From Zingiber officinale (taxonomy: Eukaryota > Streptophyta > Magnoliopsida > Zingiberales > Zingiberaceae), in assembly GCF_018446385.1 (NCBI RefSeq), contig NC_055990.1, positions 137,900,996-137,964,995 of the forward strand: a stretch of DNA of 64,000 nt, given 5' to 3'. Positions 24,201 to 32,854 of the stretch are shown in pieces. A program made the translations under genes and the position numbers. The notes below the pieces were generated by a model. That model was not told the origin of the DNA, searched no databases, and saw nothing but the letters and a program-made list of their open reading frames with translations. How positions within the stretch are numbered: the first letter of the stretch is position 1; each line of letters begins with the position of its first letter.

Positions 24201-25381
24201 AAAAGTTGGAGTTATATCGGTTGAGGGAAAACCCCGAGAGACGCATTTAAGATGATACGGGCATGTACTTAAGAGTATAGATGATGATATAATAAGGGAT
24301 AGTGTCCAATGGTGTAAAAGGATCCATATAGCCGACCCAACCTACTACATGACTAGATAAGTTGAATGAATAAAATGCATCAAATAAAAACATAGTAGAA
24401 CCATAAAATTTCACATTCACCTCAGACACAACAGGAACTTGGACATCTTTAGATTGGACGACTAATGAGGGCACTGTCGTTGCCTCACTAATATGAATCT
24501 GACAAGAAGCACCATACTTTCCCACAGCAGCTGCCACATCACCAGGGGCCTTCATTTCTGGCGTAGTGGTGAAATAGTCTGAAGCCAAAATCTTGTTCAA
24601 CTTTTCTCTCAATCCAGAATCTAAATTGTCCACAGCATGTACGTCAAAACCAACAAAAGATGCAGAAAAAAGAAACCTATCATCCACATATAACCAAAAG
24701 GCACTAACAGGTGAGCGATGTCCCAGGCTGGATAGGTTGATCAGCGTTCATAAGCCAGAGCTTTGCGTGCTGAAGGCAGGCATGGAGAGCGTCCTTATGA
24801 GAGACACCTGAATAGACCGGCCGCGAAGTGACAAAGGAGCCAAGCGCCGATATCGCATCGAGATCCTGCTCCCCAAGTAGGTCGGTGGCATCGTCCGTCA
24901 CGTAGTCGTAGGTCAAGCAGCAGCCACGCTCGTGAGTCCTAGTCAGCATCATCGCCGCAAACTCGCTCTGGGGGTTGACATCGAACAGGCACCCGAAATA
25001 GACCAAGGTCAAAATGTCAATCACGGTCCGATCCGGCCCCTCCTTGTCATCAGCGGGGGCAGGGGTGTCTTCTTGAGGGGTAGAGACAGGAGGAGGGGGA
25101 GATACGGCAAGGTCGGTGGCGGAAGAGGCGCGGTCGAGCTCCTCCTGGACGGCGGCGGCGAGGGGACCCTGAAGCTTTTCGTACTCGTCGATGAGAGTGA
25201 GGATTGCGGTCTTGGAGCGGAGAACCTCTTCCTGCTCTTTGTTGAGCGGCTTCCCTTGGGCGAGTCTCTCCTCCATCTGCAAGATGCGGTTGTGTTTCTT
25301 GCGCAAGGCTCGGAGACGCTTATTCATCATGCTCATCACAGGTCCGTCAGCCATCGCCGACTCTACCACCGAAGACGCCAT
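15276..25381 (-). CDS. Caprin-like RNA-binding protein with N-terminal coiled coil and C-terminal RGG box
   Basis: Minus-strand exons: 25381-24709, 24620-24421, 15837 to about 15757, and 15668-15276 (stop). The first junction joins ACC T|AT in phase over an 88-nt intron; the second is phase 0 across an 8.6-kb intron. The N-terminus has a basic coiled coil (MNKRLRALRKKHNRILQMEE, then LNKEQEEVL) like the HR1 region of caprin. A conserved helical middle follows (DVNPQSEFAAMM, LTYDYVTDDATDLLGE, LREKLNKILASDYFTTTPEM). The C-terminus is an RGG box (GGRRGYRGGGRGGRGG) with Tyr-rich repeats. Caprins bind RNA and help form cytoplasmic granules; that role is inferred for this plant relative. The start is the ATG at 25381; a second in-frame ATG ten codons later (MADGP) is also possible. 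The third exon's 3' end is uncertain: the best-looking donor (15722) gives the wrong phase, while GT at 15756 keeps the frame. Confidence 0.88.
17371..17543 (-). mobile_element. Au-type tRNA SINE, copy 1
   Basis: Read on the minus strand it starts GGGGAGCCTTGGCGTAACGG (box A), has box B GGTCACGGGTTCGAATCC, then GCAGGGTAAGACTGCGTACA and GCGGGAGCTTCGTGCACCGG, and ends in a T run. This is the diagnostic order of the angiosperm Au SINE. A 19-bp duplication with one mismatch flanks it (17355-17373 and 17544-17562, overlapping the poly-T end). Confidence 0.92.
17747..17907 (-). mobile_element. Au-type tRNA SINE, copy 2
   Basis: Same block order as copy 1, 375 bases away, with a 3' end of CTGTCC and TTTTAC rather than a long T run. 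A perfect 23-bp target-site duplication lies at 17724-17746 and 17908-17930, so this insertion is the better preserved of the two. Confidence 0.95.
20847..21010 (-). mobile_element. tRNA-derived SINE, third in the intron
   Basis: On the minus strand it has a box A-like GTTGGCTAGAGGG and box B-like GGGGATCAATTCC, followed by GGGCACATGCCC and GTGATTTACC. It differs from the Au SINEs. A 19-bp duplication with one mismatch flanks it (20828-20846, 21011-21029). Confidence 0.85.
21600..24290 (+). pseudogene. Non-LTR (LINE-type) reverse transcriptase pseudogene, split by a small DNA element
   Basis: Plus-strand fragments in several frames follow the order of a plant LINE ORF2. They comprise an endonuclease-RT linker (FEQLYQKLNTKEGE, about 21970), RT palm pieces (QGSTISSYLFTLY near 23605; FADDIIL-like remains near 23690; LETESFKYLGSFLQND near 23877) and the C-terminal VGVISVEGK...YGHV block near 24210-24265. 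Stops and frameshifts occur every few dozen bases. Deleting 22035-22843 rejoins the frame across an IAKV segment, showing that the interruption is a later insertion. The LINE lies antisense to its host gene. Confidence 0.8.
22035..22843. mobile_element. hAT-like non-autonomous element with a GC-rich tandem array, inserted in the LINE
   Basis: GCTAAAGT occurs directly on both sides (22031 region and 22844 region), an 8-bp duplication typical of hAT elements. The ends are weakly inverted (CAAGATCTAAAATTTTG against CATGTTTTAAAGCGTTG). Inside, 22440-22780 is a GC-rich degenerate tandem array built on GGTCGTGCGACCCCTC-like units of about 30 bp; 22070-22130 has a TACCGTATCGTGCCGTGCC motif. Confidence 0.65.
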
Positions 25382-26100
25382 CACTTCCTCCTATCTGTTT
25401 CTCCTCTCGTCGGTGTGATACCACGGAGCAGTCGGGAACCTGTCCCGTTCACCGGAGGCGGCAGCGGCTCTTGGGCTTCTCTTCTATCGCGATGAGTAAA
25501 AAGGACGGCAGGAAGGAGGCGTGGGATTTGGGACTGGGGAAGAGGTCGACTCTTCGGGGCCTGGGATCGCAATAAAGAGGTCGGCTGTAAGGCCTTGTTT
25601 ACTTGGATGGAAATATGGGTGAACTATTACTCAATTAGCATAAAGTAGTTATTTTGGCAGAATTCTCAAATCAATGCCCCTAATTTTCAAAACTTTCTTA
25701 AATTTCGCCACAGTTTACCATTCTCAAAAATATTTATTTTTCACTCGCTCATTTTTAAGATCATTAAAGTTATTTTTTTCAACTTCAAACTTGCCAAATA
25801 TATATATAATATTTAAATTCAATTTGAAGTAAAAAAATATAAATAATTTTGACTCGGAGTAAAATTCAATCTCCAATTCATTTGAATCGTTGGAATGGAT
25901 TCGAACAAAACTAAATTATAATTTAAAATGAATTAAATTTAAATTTGATTCAAATTATTCAAACTTTAATCTACATATATTTAAATTAAAATTATATAAA
26001 AATAAATAATTAGACACAAAAAATTATTAAAAATATTTGTGTTTAACTTGAACACAATAATTTTGAATATAATTTTGAATATCAATCAATACAAACCCCT
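25382..26100. other. 5' leader and promoter side of the caprin-like gene, then spacer
   Basis: GC-rich 25382 to about 25580 is likely the 5' UTR of the minus-strand gene. Beyond it the DNA becomes AT-rich and carries no open frame of note. Confidence 0.45.
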
Positions 26101-28095
26101 TTAGGTCATTATTATTATACTTGATCCTGTTCAAAAGGCGTAAAGCTAGAAAGTTGGGATGTAAGAGTCTCGCTGACTAGATGAAGACCTTGTGTATATC
26201 TGCAAAATAAAATCAAACTAGGAAAGGGGTCCCTAGCGTTGACCCTCCGACGCTCAAGTTAGAAGTAGGAGAGGAAAAAAGTGAGTATTAAGGATAAAGA
26301 TTTTTCTTATCTTTCTTCATATATGACATATCATTTTTATACCGTTTCTGGTGACTCTCTATCTTCCTCTGTTTAATGATATTGATTATCGACAAAGGAT
26401 ATTTTTGTCTTGTATTCTTCTCATTTAATGATAGATGGAGTGTTCTATTTGATTTTCTCTTTCCTTTATTAATTATCCGTCTTTTCCTCTTTTATCATTT
26501 TATCGATTCATTATGTGTATAATGTCAACGCCATTCTTTGAACCAGACGAGTGGTTCGCTCGGCTCGGGCTCCCGGCTCGCTTAGCTTGTTCTCCAGCCG
26601 ACTGGGTTAACTACACTTGTTTACTCAGATGGTCGATCGAACAAGGATCCCTCCGATTGGTCGATGAACCACTTCCCGCTCGGGTGCAGTCGAGCCTTGC
26701 TAGCTTAAGCCTTGATATTGACCGCCTTGACTTTGACCTATACCGTGACAATTGACTCGAGCCAGGTAGGCTATTCCTTATCACCGCATAATAAGCCTCC
26801 CCTTCAAATCTAGTTGAAGGAGGATGCAAGTCCGACTGACTGGACAAGATATGTCTTTGGTGGCTTTGAAGCCCGTTCGGCCCAAATGCCATAGTGTCCG
26901 ATCGGATTATGCTCGATCTGTAATCACTGGTTGGCTCACAAGCCAACGTCGCTCAGCTACATTTTGTCATTGTCAAGTTCAGTCCTGTGGCTCATTCCTT
27001 GCGCTGATTGGGAAGATGAGCAGCAACACTTGGCAAATTGTCTTCCGTTATGTGTTTCCTAGGGTGAGTCCGGTTGCGACTGACGTCATCCAAATTTCTT
27101 GAAAATTGTACAAATCCCTGCTAATTATGGCCGAGCATGCGACTATACCCTCTTAATTAAGTTCATTAAATGTTATCCGGTGACCGCAGGACGCGTGTCC
27201 CTGACTATCGTCGAACACTCAATGTGACAGGCGGGCATTCACTTGTGATGAGACATGCACCTTTTCAAAATCAATGATTAGATCTGCTTCTAGGTTTTCG
27301 TAACCTTGGATCGGACAGCTGAGGTCGATCGGCCACGAGGTTTATAAACCTCGTGTATTTCGCCGTCTTACTCACTTTGCGTCTTCATCTTCGTTGGTGA
27401 GCATCTCAGTGACACTGCATTCTTCACCTTTTTCGACAATCTCAGCGATCTCTCTAGTAAGCCATCGTCTCCTTTCAATTGAATCTATTCATTGTTCTTA
27501 GCATCCTCCTTTTCAGTCGAATTTCTTCGTTGTTTCTCGTTGACTTTTATTTCCGATGGCAAGCTCCTCTCAACCTCCTGTCTCTGTCCCTGGGCTCTAG
27601 TATACATCCATTGAGTCTAGGTTTGACGGAGGTGATGCAGAGAGTTTGAGAGCTACCTTTGAAATTTTCTCTGATTATCAAATCGGTCTTCCCTCGACTT
27701 TTGACCGCCTGAATAAGCCGCCTCTGATTTTTGTATGCTTTTTTAGGAACCAATTCATCACCAGTCTGTGGTTCCCGATCCACCCTTTCTTCTCTGCCAT
27801 TTGTAAATATTTTCATATTTCTCTCCATCAACTGGTGTCGAACTCCTTTCGGTTGTTGTGTGGGGTCGTCAATTTGTTCCGCTTGCACGGCATTCCTCTT
27901 ACTTCTCGGCTCTTCCACTATTTCTATTATCCCAAATTGTCCAAGTCGGGGACTTTTCTCTTTCAAGCCTGAATGGGCTTAGTCTTTTTTTGACAAGATC
28001 TCATCCTCCAACAAGCATTGGAAAGACTACTACTTGTTTGTTCACTTTCCCGAGTGCCCGGACTTCCCAACCAGGTGCCAATTAGAGGTGTCAAA
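26101..28095 (+). mobile_element. Ty3/gypsy relic: LTR-like leader and gag start
   Basis: 26200-27550 reads like a gypsy LTR: a TCGACCCTCCGACGCTCAAG-like block near 26240, CGGCTCGG-rich DNA, and a TTTATAAACCTCGTG promoter-like box at 27340. A gag-type frame follows (see 27556). The 3' continuation resumes at 32374 after a Copia insertion. Confidence 0.6.
27556..28090 (+). pseudogene. Gypsy gag-like pseudogene, N-terminal part ('putative gypsy type transposon' domain)
   Basis: From ATGGCAAGCTCCTCTCAACC the frame gives a start, an early stop (TAG at 27598), then the typical core with FFRNQFITSLWFPIHPFF, CKYFHISLHQLVSNSFRLL and a C-terminal FLFQA. That pattern of short hydrophobic blocks is the transposase_28 domain of plant gypsy elements. 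A second stop follows at 27970. The next part of the same domain (KKYKSRSDYLHAASSL, then LYVFGLSPTRTRLPSSLG in another frame) lies at 32380-32540, so the Copia element split this gene. Confidence 0.7.
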
Positions 28096-29089
28096 TGTTG
28101 GAATCCCAAGGTTGTTTTGGTGTGATCAACAAGTTAAGTTAGGTCCTGTGTGTTTCTAACCTTGTGTCTAAGTGTGCAGAAGCTTAGGAGCACAGGTAGT
28201 CGAGCGGAAGACGCAACTAGCGAGAAGGATGGCAGTCCGAGGGACGAGGTGCTGCGAAAGAGTACACCGGCGGACGAGAAGGAAGTGTGCGGTGGTTCCG
28301 AGAGACGAAAGCCGGAGCGGAAGATTGCTCGGGGAGCAAGAGATGCAGCTAGCGAGAAGGACGGCACGCGGTGCGTCCGAGGGACGAAGACTGCGGATGA
28401 GTACGTCGGCCGACGAGAAGGAAACACGCGGCGATTCCGAGGGACGAGAAGTCGGAGGGAAGCCCGCTCGAGAAGACCGGAAGTTGGGTTCGGGTGAGCT
28501 CTTTTCCGGATGGCAGAGATCACCCAAGCGAGAGGATCCGGAGGAGAAGAACCGGACCGAGGCGGGACTGAACCAGAGAAGAGGTCCCGGACGAAAAACT
28601 CAACATCTGTTGACTTTGGGCTCCGGGGCGCCCGGAACCCTTCCGGGCGCCTGGACCAGACTTTTGACCAGGATCAAGATTTGACTCGATCTGATCATTG
28701 GGGGATAAAGTTTATCCCCCCCAGGGGCGCCTGGAACCCCTTCGGGGCACCCCGACCAAGGCTATAAATATAGCCTTGGTCCAGAAGCTTTTCATCAGTT
28801 TAGAAATTGTAACAACACTTGTGTGCTTCCACTGCTTAGATTAGCTTCTTTCTTTCTGTGCCTACACTACTGTAAATAAGGCTTCTCCGCCTGAAGGAGT
28901 TCTTAGTACGACCATCTTCCTTGGATTAACAACCTCCCCGGTTGTAACCAAGTCAAATCCGATGCCTCGTTTGTATGCTTTATTTTCTGCTTAATCTATT
29001 TTTCAAGTGTTAGCTTAATCGTTCGAGAAAGGGTCGTGTTTTATTCAGGGCTATTCAACCCCCCTTCTAGCTGACCCAATGGCCCTACA
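28096..29089 (+). repeat. 5' LTR of element 1
   Basis: Contains the promoter: a TATA box inside a 24-bp near-perfect palindrome at 28756-28779 (arms CCAAGGCTAT), preceded by a second palindrome at 28700-28720 (arms GGGGGATAAA) and a GC-rich GGGCGCC pair near 28625-28650. Against the right LTR I count 8 mismatches in the first about 140 bases. Confidence 0.93.
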
Positions 29090-29145
29090 AGTGGTATCAG
29101 AGTCGAGACGCTTCAGGAGGACTAACCGCCGAACGAAGCAACGAG

Positions 29146-30603
29146 ATGGTTGGATCTAACATCCACCCGCCAAAATTCGAGGGGGACTTTACAAGCTGGA
29201 AAAAGCACATGGAGGTATTTTTTGGTACCGATTTCGATTTATTACTAACAATGGAATTCAGTTTTGAAGCTCCCGAGGGCAAAGCGAAAAATCAATGGAC
29301 AAAGAAAGAGCAGGTCGAGTACGTGGAAAACAAGAAAGCAGAATTCCATCTGCTAAGCGTACTTCCGCCACAAGAAGTCAACCGTGTCGGCACCTACAAC
29401 TCGGCAAAGGAGCTTTGGGAGAAGTTCCTTGAGCTGAACGAAGAAACGTCCGAAGCCAAGCTCACTAGACGAGATCTGCTTCGCAATCAGCTCACCAACC
29501 TGCGACTTGGGGAAGATGAGACAGTCGCACATCTGCACTCCAGAATAAAAGAAATCATCACAGGACTCACGAATCTCGGAGAAAAGGTAAGTAACCCAGA
29601 TTCACTCAGGTATACGTTAAATTCATTTCCGAGAAATTCAAAATGGGCATCACTAGTAGATGTTTTTTACATTTCGAATGACTTAGAAAAAATTTCATTA
29701 GAAGAATTTTTTTCAACATTTGAAGTGCATGAGTCAAGATGTGCAGGAATGAAGGAGCCCAAGAACAACGTCGCCCTCAAAGCTTCGAGAGACGAACCTG
29801 AGTCGGAATCTTCTCTCGATGATGAGGAAATGGTAATGATGGTAAGAAGATTCAATAAACTTTGTAAATCTAGATCTACTAACCATCCGCAGGGGAAAAA
29901 GAAAAGGACAATCCGCTGCTACCACTGCGACGAAGAAGGGCATGTCAAGGACAACTGTCCCAAGATGAAGAACAAAGACAAGGAGAAGGGTAAAAAACCT
30001 ATCCAAAAACGAAAGGCCCTGAAGGCGACGTGGGACGATACGTCGTCCGAATCGGAAGTCGAAGCATTCTCCAGACTCGCACTGATGGCGAGTCATCAAG
30101 ACAACGACTACGATTCAAGCTCTTCCGAAATGAGCATCGAGAGCATCAATGAAAGGGGAGACACGTCGGAAGAAAGCTGTAGCTCAGGGGGAGAAATGGA
30201 CAACGAGATCGACAAGGTAAGTCAGGTACGATCTCTTCCTCCCGATAAAATGTTTAAGTTCGTTAAACTTTTAACAAAAGATTGCTGCAAATTAGAAAGT
30301 AAAAATAAAAATTTAAAAGTAATTCTAGCTAAGTCTTGTCCCTTAGAAGAATTAGATAAATTAACACTAGCAAATGAAAAATTGAAACTTGAAAATGATA
30401 ATTTGAAAATTCAAGTAGATAACTTGAAAAACTATGCATGTTCATCTAAAACCAATTTTAGAAGATTTAATAATTTAAATTGGTACTTTAAATATCACCC
30501 GGGACAAATTAAGAACATTTCAAGAAAATATGTTCCTAAAAATTTTTTGGTTAATCTAGTAGGCTGGAACCTATATTGGGTTTCGAAGTCATGCTTAAAT
30601 TAA
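29146..30603 (+). CDS. Intact Copia (SIRE-lineage-like) Gag protein, 485 aa
   Basis: Gag forms the particle that packages the element's RNA. The start ATG lies 45 bases after the primer binding site. The N-terminal half is a UBN2-type Gag domain (FEGDFTSWKKHMEVFF; AKELWEKFLELNEETSEAKL; SRIKEIITGLTNLGEKV). A CCHC zinc knuckle (CYHCDEEGHVKDNC) lies near residue 262, then a Ser/Glu-rich acidic stretch (about 300-365), a coiled coil (KLTLANEKLKLENDNLKIQV) and a conserved C-terminus (VGWNLYWVSKSCLN). The frame is open over all 485 codons although the two LTRs have diverged, which hints at selection or recent exchange. No pol frame follows. Confidence 0.9.
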   Translation: MVGSNIHPPKFEGDFTSWKKHMEVFFGTDFDLLLTMEFSFEAPEGKAKNQWTKKEQVEYVENKKAEFHLLSVLPPQEVNRVGTYNSAKELWEKFLELNEETSEAKLTRRDLLRNQLTNLRLGEDETVAHLHSRIKEIITGLTNLGEKVSNPDSLRYTLNSFPRNSKWASLVDVFYISNDLEKISLEEFFSTFEVHESRCAGMKEPKNNVALKASRDEPESESSLDDEEMVMMVRRFNKLCKSRSTNHPQGKKKRTIRCYHCDEEGHVKDNCPKMKNKDKEKGKKPIQKRKALKATWDDTSSESEVEAFSRLALMASHQDNDYDSSSSEMSIESINERGDTSEESCSSGGEMDNEIDKVSQVRSLPPDKMFKFVKLLTKDCCKLESKNKNLKVILAKSCPLEELDKLTLANEKLKLENDNLKIQVDNLKNYACSSKTNFRRFNNLNWYFKYHPGQIKNISRKYVPKNFLVNLVGWNLYWVSKSCLN

Positions 30604-31374
30604 TTTTAAAATTAAAATTAGCGCTTTAAGTGAGAAAATTAAACAAAGAATTTCTTTATGAGGCTTTGTCAAGGAAGTGGTTGTTGTTCCAATAACCAAG
30701 AATGCCTAGTGCCTCGCCACGACCTGGAAGCCAAAATATTGAAATAAATGTTTAATTAACTTACTAATAAAGCATTAATGCAAGAATTAATTAATGCTTT
30801 AAAAAGGTTATTCAAAACATTTTTTTCAATTTAGAAATTTACTTACTTAAAATTTTTTTAAATTGATTAAGTCATTTTTTTTACTTAGAAAAATTTTTCT
30901 TAAAAATTCTCAAATGATTAAGTTAGAAAATTTTCTTTCAAAAATAATCTTTACTTAGAATTTTTTTATTAATGTTTTTCTTAAGATTTTCTAAAATTAG
31001 AAATTTATGCTCAAATTACTTAGAATTTTTTTTTTAAAAAAAATTGCCTAAGTCATATTTTCAAAACTTTACTAAGAATTGTTTTTAATTTAGAATTTCT
31101 TTTAAATATTTTTTTCAAATTTACTAAATTTTTAACTCTTAGATTGTTTTTCTTGAAACCTCATTTTTTGTGATCAAAGGGGGAGAAGGGAAAGTATAAG
31201 TCTAGGGGGAGGTATATAGATTAAGTCTAGGGGGAGGTAGATAGATTTAATTTTTTCTATCTTTTTATACTTAAATTGTAAATTAAGTTAATTCACTTAA
31301 TTTTATTTAATGTCTATTTTAACCCTAGCTTAACTTGGGTTGATCACACCAAAAATGGGGAAATTGTTGGAACC
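30604..31374 (+). other. Non-coding 3' internal region of element 1
   Basis: AT-rich, with repeated TTTACTTAGAAATTTTT words and two copies of AAGTCTAGGGGGAGGTA (about 31198-31245) that could serve as extra purine tracts. No pol domain is seen in any frame. Confidence 0.7.
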
Positions 31375-32373
31375 CCAAGGTTGTTTTGGTGTGATCAACA
31401 AGTTAAGTTAGGTCCTGTGTATTTCTAACCTTGTATCTAAGTGTCCAGGAGCTTAGGAGCACAGGTAGTTGAGCGGAAGACGCAGCTAGCGAGAAGGACG
31501 GCAGTCCGAGGGACGAGGTGCTGCGGAAGAGTACACCCGCGGACGAGAAGGAAGCGTGTAGTGGTTCCGAGGGACGAAAGCCAGAGTGGAAGATTGCTCG
31601 GGGAGCAAGAGACGCAGCTAGCGAGAAGGACGACACGTGGTGCGTCCGAGGGACGAAGACTGCGGATGAGTACGCCAGCGGACGAGAAGGAAACACGCGG
31701 CGATTCCGAGGGACGAGAAGCAGGAGGGAAGCCCGCTCGAGAAAACCGGAAGTTGGGTTTAGGTGAGCCCTTTTCCGGATAGCAGAGATCACCCAAGCGA
31801 GCGGATCCGGAGGAGAAGAACCGGACCGAGGAGGGACTGAACCAGAGAAAAGGTCCCGGACGAAAAAGTCAACATCTATTGACTTTGGGCTTCGGGGCGC
31901 CCGGAGCCCTCCGGGGCGCCCGGAACCCTTCCTGGTGCCTGGACCAGACTTTTGACCAGGATCGAGATTTGACTCGATCTGATCGTTGGGGGATAAAGTT
32001 TATCCCCCTAGGGCGGCCGGAACCCCTTTGGGGCGCCTCGACCAATGCTATAAATATAACCTTGCTCCAAAAGCTTTTCATCAGTTCAGAAATTGTAACA
32101 ACACTTGTGTGATTCCACTGCTTAGATTAGCTTCTTTCTTTCTGTGCCTACTACTGTAAACGAGGCTTCTCCGCCTGAAGGAGTTCTTAGTGCGACCATC
32201 TTCCTTGGATTAACAACCTCCCCGGTTGTAACCAAGTCAAATCCGGTGCCTCATTTTTATGCTTTATTTTCTACTTAATCTATTTTTCAAGTGTTAGCTT
32301 AATCGTTCGAGAAAGGGTTGTGTTTTATTCAGAGCTATTCAACCCCCCTTTTAGACAACCCAATGGTCCTACA
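31375..32373 (+). repeat. 3' LTR of element 1
   Basis: Pairs with 28096-29089; ends CCTACA before CCAAA. The TATA palindrome here is imperfect. Confidence 0.93.
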
Positions 32374-32540
32374 CCAAACCCTCCAGATCTCAAGAAATAC
32401 AAGAGTCGCTCTGACTACCTTCATGCAGCTTCCAGCTTGGTCGGCCAGAAATATCATATACATAAGTTACTGTTGGAGGGGTGTCCTCTATGTGTTCGGC
32501 CTGAGCCCGACCCGCACAAGGCTTCCATCCAGCCTAGGTA
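32374..32540 (+). pseudogene. Continuation of the gypsy gag pseudogene
   Basis: Encodes KKYKSRSDYLHAASSL in one frame and LYVFGLSPTRTRLPSSLG in another, the piece expected after 28090. At about 32541 it is cut off by leader DNA of the large Copia family. Confidence 0.65.
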
Positions 32541-32854
32541 AATAAAATTTTACATACATCGATCCTATATTCCACAAGGGAATGTACATCATGTCTAGAT
32601 CGAACATAAATTTAAATCCTAGGGCTAATACAGCTCCTGCTGTATTAGTTAAATACAATCATGTACACATAATAAAATGCCCTTGACATGTCCAAGGGTC
32701 TAATCACACACAATATCTATAAGTCATAATAGTTGGAGCCTGCAATCACAAAGTTAACACATCCTACTATTATCCTGCCTAAATTATGTATGACATGTGC
32801 ATAATTAAGCTGAAAACCAAACACACAGAGGCAAACCCTAGCTCTGATACCAAT
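32541..32854 (-). mobile_element. Truncated leader of a second large-Copia copy, next to LTR 32855-35632
   Basis: Almost identical to 47057-47373, the leader and primer-binding side of the large Copia element. It includes the minus-strand primer binding site TGGTATCAGAGC at 32843-32854 region. Its presence outside the left LTR means two elements once shared this LTR. Confidence 0.8.

Larger units (their letters stand above)
15838..24420 (-). other. 8.6-kb intron of the caprin-like gene
   Basis: Bounded by the donor GTGAAT (24420) and acceptor TGCAG (15838) on the minus strand. It contains three SINEs (17371-17543, 17747-17907, 20847-21010) and a dead LINE (about 21600-24290) split by a small DNA element. 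Stretches 15840-17350, 17931-20827 and 21030-21600 hold nothing I recognise. Confidence 0.85.
28096..32373 (+). mobile_element. Gag-only LTR/Copia retrotransposon, complete (element 1)
   Basis: LTRs at 28096-29089 and 31375-32373 start TGTTGGAA and end CCTACA. The primer binding site TGGTATCAGAG (initiator-Met tRNA) lies two bases after the left LTR, and a purine tract (AAAAATGGGGAAAT) precedes the right LTR. Target-site duplication TCAAA / CCAAA. The internal region is only 2.29 kb: one gag frame and then AT-rich DNA, with no protease, integrase, reverse transcriptase or RNase H. The element must therefore move, if at all, with enzymes from a relative. Confidence 0.93.

Noticed and set aside
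24932..25495. 187-codon plus-strand frame
   Set aside because: It is the antisense of exon 1 of the caprin-like gene, whose coding sense is supported by splicing and motifs.
28134..28684. Several overlapping frames of 110-170 codons on both strands
   Set aside because: They lie in the GC-rich part of an LTR, recur in the other LTR at 31403-31796, and have Ser/Arg-rich composition without motifs.
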